Assembly: GCA_964497135.1 (NCBI GenBank)
Contig: CAZCDO010000108.1
Span: 1-13,139 of the forward strand
Length of the DNA: 13,139 nucleotides
Direction: 5' to 3'
Origin: CAIJXV01 sp964497135
Lineage (GTDB): Bacteria > Verrucomicrobiota > Kiritimatiellia > CAIKKV01 > CAIJXV01
Shown here: one piece after another, positions 1-7,320 of the stretch
Layout: every line of letters begins with the position of its first letter
Position numbering within the stretch: the stretch's first letter is position 1
Notes under the pieces: model-generated
Told to the model about the DNA's origin: nothing
Databases searched by the model: none
What the model saw: the letters and a program-made list of their open reading frames with translations, nothing else
Translations under genes and position numbers: made by a program

Positions 1-732
1 AGTCTGCGGGAAAACATGGCCCAGTTCATGCAGATTCCGATTCAATCGATTACCCGGTTGCGCAGTGTCGGGGTGAACCATTTTTCCTATGTGACGGAGT
101 TTGAGGTTGAGGGGCGCCCGGCGCTTGAAGCCTTCCGTGCATTTTGTCGACGGGAAGCCCCGCGCCAGGTTTCGGAGCGAGTCCGGCTTTGGATGGAATG
201 GGTTCGTGACACCGGCTGGCCTTATCTGACGGTCGGGCATCCAGCTCCTTGGAATGGGCCTTTTCTGCCCAATGCCATGTGGGACAATCCGGAGGCGGGT
301 GGCATGGTGGCGGCTATCGACCGGGAGTTGGGGCACGCCCGGGTTGATGTGGAACTCCTGATTGAGACGTTTGGATGGGAGGGGACGACGGGACGTGCGA
401 TATCCCATTTGATTGGGGCGCTTTGGGGAAAGGGGCACTATGAAGTGGCCTGGCAAGGGCGGCATGCCGGGAATATTCCCGGGTTGCCGGAAGGCTCCTG
501 GCTTGAACACACCATGCGGGTTGAACAGGGGCATGTTTTTTCGGTTGATTTTAAACCCTTGCCGGATGAATTGCGGGCTCAGATTTCCCTGTTAGCCCTC
601 CAAAATCAGGCGATGGTCCGGGCGGTCATCACGGATGATCTGGATCAGGGGATTCGGGCCCTGGCGATCAATCCCTTTACGTGTGATCTTCCCAAGGCAC
701 GCGCGTATCTCCGGGAAATCTGGGCGGGATAA
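1..732 (+). CDS. GH4-family glycosidase (NAD/Mn-dependent), C-terminal part; 5' end outside window
   Basis: The frame is open from base 1, and ATG16 has no convincing ribosome binding site, so this is taken as the C-terminal 243 residues of a longer gene. The fragment carries GVNHF at residues 24-28, matching the G-[LIV]-N-H motif of glycoside hydrolase family 4 whose His binds the catalytic metal. The later part also follows the family: PEGSWLEHTMRVEQGHVF, then LPDELRAQISLLALQNQAMV, then NPFTCDLPKARAYLREIW, aligning by eye with the GH4 C-terminal alpha-helical end. GH4 enzymes act by NAD+-dependent oxidation and elimination and usually work in the cytoplasm on alpha- or beta-glycosides, galactosides or galacturonides. 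The Rossmann N terminus and its Cys metal ligand are not visible, so substrate cannot be called. It is followed by 56 nt and then the beta-propeller gene on the same strand. Confidence 0.75.
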   Translation, partial: SLRENMAQFMQIPIQSITRLRSVGVNHFSYVTEFEVEGRPALEAFRAFCRREAPRQVSERVRLWMEWVRDTGWPYLTVGHPAPWNGPFLPNAMWDNPEAGGMVAAIDRELGHARVDVELLIETFGWEGTTGRAISHLIGALWGKGHYEVAWQGRHAGNIPGLPEGSWLEHTMRVEQGHVFSVDFKPLPDELRAQISLLALQNQAMVRAVITDDLDQGIRALAINPFTCDLPKARAYLREIWAG

Positions 733-788
733 TGAAGAAAACAGACCGTTTGTTTCTTGCAAATTGAGCGATAAGAATACACATTTCA

Positions 789-2072
789 ATGATGATTGTC
801 AGAAAAGTGTTGTTGGATACCGTATTGGATGCCATAACGTGGCATCCCCGTATCCAGTCATTGGGGCAGATCCTCGCCACTCCGACCCGTCCGGTTGACG
901 GTGCGACCCAAAGCGTGGCCTACGAACTCGGGAAGTGTTTCCAGCTTGACCCAGACCACTGTCTCCTGGTGGCCAGCCTCGATGAACAAGGCGGTGGCGA
1001 CAAGTGTGTGGGCAATGATGCCTACGTGTTCTCGCGCCTGACGGATATTCATCCTGACCGGTCCATCCCGTTGAACCGTCCGGATCCCCGCTACCGCCTG
1101 GCCGGTGGGGGCTCGGCGTGGATGTCCAAGTACCCGGCCACCGGGGCCTTCGTTCCGCTTGACGCCGACCAACCGGGGCGCGGCACGGGGTTCTTGGTGT
1201 CCGGCGGCATCACCTACAATGCGGACGGGACCAGCATGGACGAGGGCTCGGAACGCACTTTTGAATTCATTCAACTGCGTTGGGACGGATCCGAACTGCG
1301 TGTGACGGAGCGGGTTTATCGGACCGACCTTGGTGGCATCGCGATCCGTGGTCCGGCTTTGTCGGCCTTCCTGGTGGAGCAGGGCGTTATCCTGGCGCCT
1401 TTTACGACGGATTTAGGGTCGATGGTTTTTCGGTTCGAGTTTCAAGGTGGACAATGGCGATGTGCCGGGCACGGGGAACCCTTCACGACCGGCGTGGCTC
1501 GGGGATTTCCCTATCCGGCGCCGGAAGTTGAGCCGTCGATCCAGTCTAGCGGAGGTGCGTACTGGATTCACACGCGCGGGGTTGATCCGGTTGGCCGCCT
1601 GTATCGGTCGACCGATGGACTGAACTACCGGCTCCACCGGGAACAGGCCATGCACACCGTGCCGCAGAGCTTGAACCGGGCACCGGACGGCACCCTCTAT
1701 CTGGCGACCAATCCACGGCCCGCACCACCGGCGGTCTGGCTGCGAAACCCCTTGCTCATCCACCCTCTGGGAGCGGGCGGATATGGGGAAGGCCTGGTTG
1801 TTCACGATGAGGCGGGCATTCGGGAAGACACGGGGGACAGCATTCCCTTCCTCGATCATGCCGTGGCGTCCACGGTTCAACTGGAGGGACGCCGCCGTCA
1901 CTTGCTCTGGTATCGGATGTGCGACTTGAAGGAGCGGACGGCCTACGCGTGTCAGTCGGAGCTGGCCCGATTGATTGGAACCCCGAAGCCGCGCTCACCG
2001 CACAGCGGGCTCTATTGTGCGGAATTGCACGTTGGGCTTGGGGACGAAATTGGAAAGCAGAGGGAACCATGA
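789..2072 (+). CDS. BNR/sialidase-like beta-propeller protein, function unknown
   Basis: This 427-aa protein has repeated beta-strand blocks typical of six-bladed sialidase-type propellers. One clear Asp-box lies at residues 274-281 (STDGLNYR, pattern S-x-D-G-x-x-aromatic). Other blade-like stretches include GGGSAWMSKYPATGAFVPL (107-124) and GTGFLVSGGITYNADGT (132-148). No signal peptide or membrane segment is visible, so it is probably cytoplasmic. The start is tandem ATG codons at 789 and 792 with only a weak purine stretch upstream, so the start is less certain than the frame. Its stop overlaps the next start as ATGA, indicating translational coupling to the URO-D-like gene. Such proteins are often labelled exo-sialidase-like, but the arginine triad of true sialidases cannot be assigned by eye, so a lyase or non-catalytic role is possible. 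Confidence 0.6.
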   Translation: MMIVRKVLLDTVLDAITWHPRIQSLGQILATPTRPVDGATQSVAYELGKCFQLDPDHCLLVASLDEQGGGDKCVGNDAYVFSRLTDIHPDRSIPLNRPDPRYRLAGGGSAWMSKYPATGAFVPLDADQPGRGTGFLVSGGITYNADGTSMDEGSERTFEFIQLRWDGSELRVTERVYRTDLGGIAIRGPALSAFLVEQGVILAPFTTDLGSMVFRFEFQGGQWRCAGHGEPFTTGVARGFPYPAPEVEPSIQSSGGAYWIHTRGVDPVGRLYRSTDGLNYRLHREQAMHTVPQSLNRAPDGTLYLATNPRPAPPAVWLRNPLLIHPLGAGGYGEGLVVHDEAGIREDTGDSIPFLDHAVASTVQLEGRRRHLLWYRMCDLKERTAYACQSELARLIGTPKPRSPHSGLYCAELHVGLGDEIGKQREP

Positions 2073-3151
2073 GCATTGAATTTTCGGCGGAACGATGGGA
2101 ACGGGTCAAGGCGGCGAACCGGCTATTTTGGCGGGGGGAACTGGATCGGCCCCTGATTCATATCACGGTGGGCGGGCGGGATCCCGGTCGCCCCGAACCG
2201 CGGCTCAAGCCGGGGCGCTGGCATTTTGCGGAAGTCTACCGGTCCGAGGTGCCGGCGGACGAGATTGTGGACCGGTGGGATTACGATCTCTCGTGTTCCC
2301 ATTATCGGGGCGATGCGTTTCCGTCGGTCTACCCCAATTTCGGGCCTGGCATTATCGCGGCCTTTCTCGGTGCGATCTTCCACCCGGCGCCGGAAGAGTT
2401 CACCTGCTGGTTTCATCCGCCCCGCGATCTGCCGATTTCGGACCTTCATTTTATGTGCGATACGGAGCATGTGTTGTTCCGGCGTTTGTGCGATTTGTAT
2501 CGGGCCGGCGTGGATCGCTGGCAGGGTGCGGTGCAGTTGGGGATGACCGACTTGGGCGGCAACCTGGATATTCTGTCGACGTTCCGTCCCGGCGAGCAAC
2601 TTCTGTTCGATCTGGTGGATCATCCGGACGAGGTGACGCGGTTGACTTGGGAGGCGCACCAGGCCTGGTTGCAGGCCTATCGCGGATTGGATTCCGTGAT
2701 CAGACCGGTCAATCCCGGTTACAGCACCTGGGCGGGAATCTTCAGCGAAGAGCCGCACTATATGCTGCAATGCGATTTTTGTTACATGATCGGGCCGGCG
2801 ATGTTTGAGGAATTTGTCCGCCCCGAACTGGCGGAGACCTGCCGCCTGTTCCCCAACAGTTTCTATCATCTCGACGGGCCGGGCGAACTTCCCCATCTGG
2901 ACCACCTGTTATCGATTCCGGACCTCAAGGGCATTCAATGGGTGCCGGGATGCCACCGGCCGCAGATTGAATGGGTGGATCTTTACCGGCGGATCCGCAA
3001 AGGCGGAAAGTTCATTCAGATCATGGGCGATGTGAATACGCTGGACACGATCGTCAAAGGACTCGGAAGCGGGGCGGGAATTTGGGCCTCGGTTTCGGTG
3101 GGAAGCCTGGAAGAAGCGCAGGACGTGTTGCGGCGATATGGGGTGGAATGA
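2069..3151 (+). CDS. Uroporphyrinogen decarboxylase (URO-D)-like superfamily protein 1
   Basis: This 360-aa TIM-barrel protein belongs to the URO-D/corrinoid-methyltransferase superfamily. Recognisable blocks are PNFGPGIIAAFLG (89-101), EEFVRPELAETCRLF (247-261), YHLDGPGELPHLDHLL (266-281), LKGIQWVPG (286-294) and IQIMGDVN (316-323). True heme-pathway HemE carries an N-terminal RxxGR-type motif that is missing here, so it is not called hemE. In methyltransferases of this superfamily (MtaA/MtbA) zinc is bound through H-x-C; here the equivalent position reads H267-L-D269. The start at 2069 is chosen because ATG overlaps the upstream stop (ATGA) and follows AGAGGGA at good spacing; the open frame extends further upstream but lies inside the propeller gene. 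A methyl- or decarboxylase-type reaction on a sugar-derived substrate is possible but unproven. Confidence 0.75.
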   Translation: MSIEFSAERWERVKAANRLFWRGELDRPLIHITVGGRDPGRPEPRLKPGRWHFAEVYRSEVPADEIVDRWDYDLSCSHYRGDAFPSVYPNFGPGIIAAFLGAIFHPAPEEFTCWFHPPRDLPISDLHFMCDTEHVLFRRLCDLYRAGVDRWQGAVQLGMTDLGGNLDILSTFRPGEQLLFDLVDHPDEVTRLTWEAHQAWLQAYRGLDSVIRPVNPGYSTWAGIFSEEPHYMLQCDFCYMIGPAMFEEFVRPELAETCRLFPNSFYHLDGPGELPHLDHLLSIPDLKGIQWVPGCHRPQIEWVDLYRRIRKGGKFIQIMGDVNTLDTIVKGLGSGAGIWASVSVGSLEEAQDVLRRYGVE

Positions 3152-3333
3152 AGACACGGAATCGGAAACGACGGACTCGCCCGGAATTTACCTGATTTGT
3201 CGAGGCTGGCGCGATACCCGCGGTTCATCAATGGGGCGCAATTCCATGTGTTGACCCTCATGTAATGCAATTATTTGTCCGCTAAAAAGAAATAATAATC
3301 ATTTATAGGCCTGTTAATTTCGACCGTTTCAGG

Positions 3334-3354
3334 ATAAATTTCACGAGAAATTAT
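3334..3354. promoter_or_regulatory. Inverted repeat in the AT-rich leader of the second glycosidase operon
   Basis: AATTTC (3337-3342) and GAAATT (3347-3352) form a 6-bp inverted repeat around ACGA, and the flanks ATAA...TAT extend it imperfectly. It sits about 50 nt upstream of the start codon at 3405, in a 253-bp gap that is far more AT-rich than the genes. The position and size fit an operator for a sugar-responsive repressor such as a LacI- or GntR-type protein, but no regulator is encoded in the window. No convincing -35/-10 pair was found in the gap. The rest of 3152-3404 holds nothing else that can be named. Confidence 0.3.
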
Positions 3355-3404
3355 GTTTAAATGTCACACCGGGATGATTTGAAAGACCAACTGGAGAAAA
3401 GAAG

Positions 3405-5504
3405 ATGAGCAAGATGTCTAAGACGCAACGTATCTCGGGGCTCTGGCATGGCGATCGGTTTTATTTCGGGTTGCACTATGATCTTCATGCCGGGGCCACG
3501 GATACGGAACTGGGGACCCGGTGCAGTCCCCGGGAATTGGTTCCTGTGTTGAAAACGATGGGGGTTGATTTTGTTCAGACCGATTGCAAGGGCCACCCTG
3601 GTATGACGAGCTGGTTCAGTCAAGTGCCGAATGCCACTGTTTCGCCCGGGGTTGTCAAGGATGCCATGGCCCAATGGCGGGCGGCCACCCGACAACTCAA
3701 GCTGCCGTTACATTGCCATTATTCCGGAATTTGGGACAAAGCCGCTGGGGCGAAGCATCCGGCGTGGTGCGCAGTGAAAGCGGATGGACAGAAGGCTGGC
3801 GCCCCCTTTGGTGGGACCGACAAAAAAGCTCCAGGGGAAATCATGTGTCCGCGCGGACCTTATCTGGAGAAGTTGATGATCCCTCAACTCCTGGAATTGA
3901 TCGACCGGTATCAGGTGGACGGTTTCTGGATTGATGGGGACATGTGGGGAATTGCGCCCTGTTATTGCAAGGTCTGTAAGACCGCCTTTCGTAAACAGAC
4001 CGGATTGAAGACGCCACCAGTCAAGCCAGATGACCCGAACTGGCATCTCTGGTGGAATTTCACGCGGGAGAGCTTTGAAGCTTATGTTACCCGATATTGC
4101 ACTGCGGTTCATGCGCATAAACCAGGAGTCCTGGTCTGCTCGAACTGGCTTCAAACCTTTAAACATCCCGGCGAACCCAAAGTGCCTACGGACTGGATCA
4201 GTGGGGATAATTCCTGGGTGTGGGGGATGGACGGAAGCCGGTGCGAAGCACGGTTCTTATCCACGCGGGGCAAGCCCTGGGACATCATGTTGTGGAATTT
4301 TTATTGTTCGCATGGCATGGGCAAGCCGGATTCGCCCTGGACCGCCAAGCCGGTCGAAATGCTTCAGCAGGAGGCGGCGGTTTTGCTGGCGTTTGGCGGC
4401 AACGTGCAGGTGTATGAAAATCCCGGCATCCGGACGGGTCAGTTGATCCCCTGGCGAGCCAGGCGCATGCAGGAGATGGGCCGGTTTGTGAAACAACGCA
4501 GGGCCGTCTGTCAGGGAACAGAGACGCTTCCCCAGATCGCTGTTTTGCATTCGGAGACTCATTTGCGGCGAACGCCGACGGGGTCCAGCCTGTTGTGGAA
4601 TACGGATGCCGCCCCTGTTCAAGGCGCTGTCTTCAGCTTGCTCGAGTGTTCCTATGGGGTTGATATTCTCGATGAATGGGCCTTGCTTCCGCGGCTCGAT
4701 CAATTTCCCCTGATCGTGGCGCCTGAACAGGATTATCTGGCCGAGGCGATGGTGGAGGGGCTCAAGACGTATGTTCAGCGGGGTGGCCGGCTCCTCGTAA
4801 CCGGGGCCAAGGCGGTGGAGCGATTTGGTGCTGATTTTCTGGGGGTCAAGCCGGAGTCGGTGGAGAGCGATAAAACCTATCACCTGCCGGCGGCCGATGG
4901 CCGTGTACCGGTTTGGAGCAAGGAATGGCGACGGGTCAAAACGACAACAGCCATTGGATTTGGCCGGTTGGGCACGACCGATTTGGTGGACGAACGATTG
5001 ATGTCGGAGCCGGCTTATACGATCAATCGGGTGGGAAAAGGGGCCGTTGCTTATGTCGGGTGCAATCTCTTCCGTGATTTTGCCCAAAACCGATATCCGC
5101 TCTGCCGCGCTTTTATCGGGGAAGTCTGTGAGCGACTGGGGCGCGGCCGGTTTACGATACGGGTTCAGGCCCCGGTTTGTGTGGACGTGACCTTGCGGCG
5201 GCGGGGGACGGAGATCCAGGTTCATTGTATCAACCGCAGTTCGGGAATTCCCAATCAGCCGAATAATGGGGCAATCGACGAGATTCCGGCGGTTGGACCG
5301 ATTCGCGTTCGGATGCGATTGGATCGGAAACCCCGATCGGTGACGGTGGCGCTTGAAAAGGCCGGAGTGAAGTGGCGGTATACAAAGGGGTGGTTGATCG
5401 CCGAGGTGGATCGGGTTCGGATTCATCATGTGTTGTGTTGGCGAGTTGAAAGGGAGAAGCGTAAACGTTTTGCTAAGGAAACAATTCATGAGCCATTCTT
5501 CTAA
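3405..5504 (+). CDS. Alpha-L-fucosidase-like TIM-barrel glycoside hydrolase with GATase-like (trimerisation) domain
   Basis: This is a 699-aa protein. Residues about 15-365 form a TIM barrel: YFGLHYDLHAG (20-30), VDFVQTDCKGHPG (54-66), LPLHCHYSGIWD (100-111), and VDGFWIDGDMWG (171-182), where D177 is the likely nucleophile by analogy with GH29 W-x-D. Residues about 375-480 resemble the glutamine-amidotransferase-like trimerisation domain of beta-galactosidases (GVDILDEW, then FPLIVAPEQDYL, then VQRGGRLLVTGA). A beta-rich C-terminal domain follows. The architecture recalls GH151/GHL6-type or GH29-like fucosidases, but the family is not certain. A CYCKVC cluster (186-191) follows the nucleophile strand. 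The start at 3405 is supported by GGAG 8 nt upstream; ATG at 3414 is an alternative. No signal peptide is visible. It overlaps the next gene by 17 nt. Confidence 0.65.
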   Translation: MSKMSKTQRISGLWHGDRFYFGLHYDLHAGATDTELGTRCSPRELVPVLKTMGVDFVQTDCKGHPGMTSWFSQVPNATVSPGVVKDAMAQWRAATRQLKLPLHCHYSGIWDKAAGAKHPAWCAVKADGQKAGAPFGGTDKKAPGEIMCPRGPYLEKLMIPQLLELIDRYQVDGFWIDGDMWGIAPCYCKVCKTAFRKQTGLKTPPVKPDDPNWHLWWNFTRESFEAYVTRYCTAVHAHKPGVLVCSNWLQTFKHPGEPKVPTDWISGDNSWVWGMDGSRCEARFLSTRGKPWDIMLWNFYCSHGMGKPDSPWTAKPVEMLQQEAAVLLAFGGNVQVYENPGIRTGQLIPWRARRMQEMGRFVKQRRAVCQGTETLPQIAVLHSETHLRRTPTGSSLLWNTDAAPVQGAVFSLLECSYGVDILDEWALLPRLDQFPLIVAPEQDYLAEAMVEGLKTYVQRGGRLLVTGAKAVERFGADFLGVKPESVESDKTYHLPAADGRVPVWSKEWRRVKTTTAIGFGRLGTTDLVDERLMSEPAYTINRVGKGAVAYVGCNLFRDFAQNRYPLCRAFIGEVCERLGRGRFTIRVQAPVCVDVTLRRRGTEIQVHCINRSSGIPNQPNNGAIDEIPAVGPIRVRMRLDRKPRSVTVALEKAGVKWRYTKGWLIAEVDRVRIHHVLCWRVEREKRKRFAKETIHEPFF

Positions 5505-7185
5505 AGTCCGGATGGAAGTGTTGGTCGACTTTCTTGATGATGCGTTATTGGCGGATCATGTTCTCGGGCCGCGGGATATTGAGGGGATGATGTCGACGCT
5601 TGCGGCCGCAGGTGTCAAGCGGGTGGCCTGGGCCTACTACGGGGATGGGCATGGCGGACTGCGGATGCCCCAGGACTTGAAGGATGGAAGGGCCGATTAT
5701 GGCTTGTGCCGGCGGACCTACCAGGAATTGGGGAATCCGCTTCAATGGGCCGTCGAGGCCGGACATCGGCACGGGCTTGAGGTTTATGCCTACTTCAAAC
5801 CCTATGAGACGGGGGTCTCCATGGTGATTCCCGAGGGTTCCCCCGAAGCGACCCAGGGGTTGTTGCGGCATCAGGGCGGACGACTCGGCGTGCTGGATCC
5901 TTTTGTGCTCGCTCATCCCGACTTGCGGCTTCAGCGTCGGTCCGGGACGGTTGTGGCGAAGGGACCGATCTGTGCCCTGAGATTGACCAAGCGCGATGCC
6001 GGTCCAACCCGTGTGACGGGTCCGCATCTTCAAATCTGGACCAGTGAAAACAATTATCGTTACACTCCTCTATCGACCTCTCTCGATGTTGTGGAAAGTG
6101 TTGTGCCATCTGCGAACGAAGTGGTTGATCAGGCGGGGACGGTCGTCACCCGGAAAGGGGATCCGGTTCGGACGATCACCATGTCCGGTTTTCGGATCGA
6201 ATCTCACTATGTTCTGGTGACGACTGATTTCGCCGACGGCCCCGCTGATTTCACGAATAGCGGTACGGGGATGCTCGCTGCGCTGGATGCCCAGGGATGC
6301 GAGATCCCCGGCGTGTTTGCAACGGGTGCCGGATGCTGGCTTGCGGGCCGGGTGAATTTCAGGGAATGGGGACTCATCTTCGACTACGGCTGGGGCCGGG
6401 CGGTGACGACGCTCGATGTCTCGAACGCGGACGGCCGGAGCGGGTTCATCGCCTTTGCGCGGGGCAAGAATGCTACCCTGCCCGCCGCGCTCTGCGAGAC
6501 CGAGCCCCTTGTGCAGGAATTCTGGCTCGATGGTCTGCGGGAGATGATAGCGGCGGGTGTGGATGGGGTGGATTTTCGCGAGGAGAACCATTGCACCCAT
6601 ACGGACGAACCGGAGGCGTATGGGTTCAACCCGGTTGTGTTGGCCCAATGCCGTCCGGGTGGAGATCTTCGGCGCGAAGTGGCTCGGGTCCGCGGAGAGG
6701 CCTATGCCGGATTTCTGNNNNNNNNNNTGCGCAAGGCCCATGATCTTTTGTCGGCCCGTGGAGTGCGATTGAGGTATCATCTCAACATGGATTGGTTTCG
6801 TTCCGATCCGCCGGCCTGCCGCGCGTTGGCTTATCCGGCTAACATCCATTTCGATTGGCGGCGCTGGATTGAAGAAGGGCTCCTGGATGAAGCCGTTTTG
6901 CGATCCTTTCATCATCGGAAAGACATGCTGGCCGATTCCTTCGGGGGTGAGCTGGTGGAGGCCTGCCATGGCGCGGGGATTCCGATCTCCTTCAATCACC
7001 ATATCTTCGATGACAACGGTTGGTACCTGGAGGAAGCCGTTCGGGTTGCGGACGACGGACATTTTGCGGGTCTCATCCTTTATGAGCTGAACACCTTTCT
7101 GAGGACAGATATGAATGGAAATGGTCGATTCACCTTGTCTTGTGTGGAAGAGATCTGCCGGATTTTAAGGGAAAGAATTTCATAG
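5488..7185 (+). CDS. TIM-barrel glycoside hydrolase-like protein with large internal beta domain (interrupted by assembly gap)
   Basis: This 565-aa protein (about, because of the N run) has TIM-barrel pieces at both ends. They are VLVDFLDD (11-18), VKRVAWAYYGDGHGG (43-57), LEVYAYFKPYETG (97-109), then VDGVDFREENHCTH (358-371), VRLRYHLNMDWF (426-437), ANIHFDWRRWIEEGLLDE (451-468), GIPISFNHH (497-505) and GHFAGLILYELNTF (524-537). E365 or E366 and D435 are candidate catalytic acids. Between about residues 145 and 330 lies a beta-rich insertion resembling a carbohydrate-binding or jelly-roll module. The barrel is like the hypothetical glycosyl hydrolase (GHL10-type) group; substrate unknown. ATG at 5488 is chosen over the longer 5428 frame because AAGGAA sits 7-8 nt upstream and the extension has no family similarity. 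It is probably translationally coupled to the preceding gene. Confidence 0.6.
   Translation: MSHSSKVRMEVLVDFLDDALLADHVLGPRDIEGMMSTLAAAGVKRVAWAYYGDGHGGLRMPQDLKDGRADYGLCRRTYQELGNPLQWAVEAGHRHGLEVYAYFKPYETGVSMVIPEGSPEATQGLLRHQGGRLGVLDPFVLAHPDLRLQRRSGTVVAKGPICALRLTKRDAGPTRVTGPHLQIWTSENNYRYTPLSTSLDVVESVVPSANEVVDQAGTVVTRKGDPVRTITMSGFRIESHYVLVTTDFADGPADFTNSGTGMLAALDAQGCEIPGVFATGAGCWLAGRVNFREWGLIFDYGWGRAVTTLDVSNADGRSGFIAFARGKNATLPAALCETEPLVQEFWLDGLREMIAAGVDGVDFREENHCTHTDEPEAYGFNPVVLAQCRPGGDLRREVARVRGEAYAGFLXXXXRKAHDLLSARGVRLRYHLNMDWFRSDPPACRALAYPANIHFDWRRWIEEGLLDEAVLRSFHHRKDMLADSFGGELVEACHGAGIPISFNHHIFDDNGWYLEEAVRVADDGHFAGLILYELNTFLRTDMNGNGRFTLSCVEEICRILRERIS
6718..6727. other. Assembly gap (ten Ns) inside the TIM-barrel gene
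   Basis: Ten consecutive Ns interrupt the coding sequence after YAGFL and before RKAHDLL. The frame is the same on both sides if the gap really is ten bases. A run of exactly ten is also a common scaffold placeholder, so the true missing length is unknown and a few residues may be lost. Confidence 0.95.
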
Positions 7186-7193
7186 ATGAGCCC

Positions 7194-7312
7194 CTTGCAA
7201 AACCTCCCGCGGACGACACGGAGGTCGTCCCTCCATTGTTGCAAACAACCCTTTTCCCCGTTTTCTGGAGGGTCGGGCTCCGTCCCGACCGTTCTGGCGG
7301 GAATTTTGCAAG
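7194..7312. repeat. Composite inverted repeat: two hairpin elements in opposite orientation (REP/MITE-like)
   Basis: The outer arms are CTTGCAAAACCTCCCGC (7194-7210) and GCGGGAATTTTGCAAG (7297-7312), near-perfect reverse complements. Inside lie two 20-nt hairpins with 7-bp stems: GGACGACACGGAGGTCGTCC (7211-7230) and GGTCGGGCTCCGTCCCGACC (7271-7290). Their 6-nt loops, ACGGAG and CTCCGT, are exact reverse complements, so the two halves are diverged copies of one roughly 50-nt unit in opposite orientation. Both copies share GGAGGG next to the hairpin. The element fills the gap between the stop at 7185 and the start at 7321, so it is probably transcribed and could form RNA structure within the operon. 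I recall similar GC-rich hairpin repeats from Kiritimatiellota/Lentisphaerota genomes, but cannot check that here. Confidence 0.8.
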
Positions 7313-7320
7313 ATCCTCAG

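Noticed and set aside
2123..2905. 260-codon minus-strand open frame
   Set aside because: It is a shadow of URO-D-like gene 1, with composition typical of antisense reading.
2069..3151. Heme-pathway uroporphyrinogen decarboxylase (hemE)
   Set aside because: The N-terminal Arg-rich substrate-binding motif of HemE is absent, the gene sits in a glycosidase operon and there are several divergent copies.
4257..5489. 410-codon open frame on the minus strand
   Set aside because: It lies fully opposite the fucosidase-like gene, is rich in Arg, Pro and His as expected for an antisense shadow of GC-rich coding DNA, and shows no recognisable domain.
6070..7062. 330-codon minus-strand open frame
   Set aside because: It is antisense to the TIM-barrel gene, crosses the N run and has no family motif; the plus-strand frame carries clear barrel motifs.
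7194..7312. Rho-independent terminator
   Set aside because: The hairpins are strong but no T-run follows either of them, and their inverted-pair layout with shared arms fits a repeat element better.
7186..7320. 45-codon N-terminal extension of URO-D-like protein 2
   Set aside because: It is a translation of the composite hairpin repeat (SerProArg-rich) and not family-like sequence.
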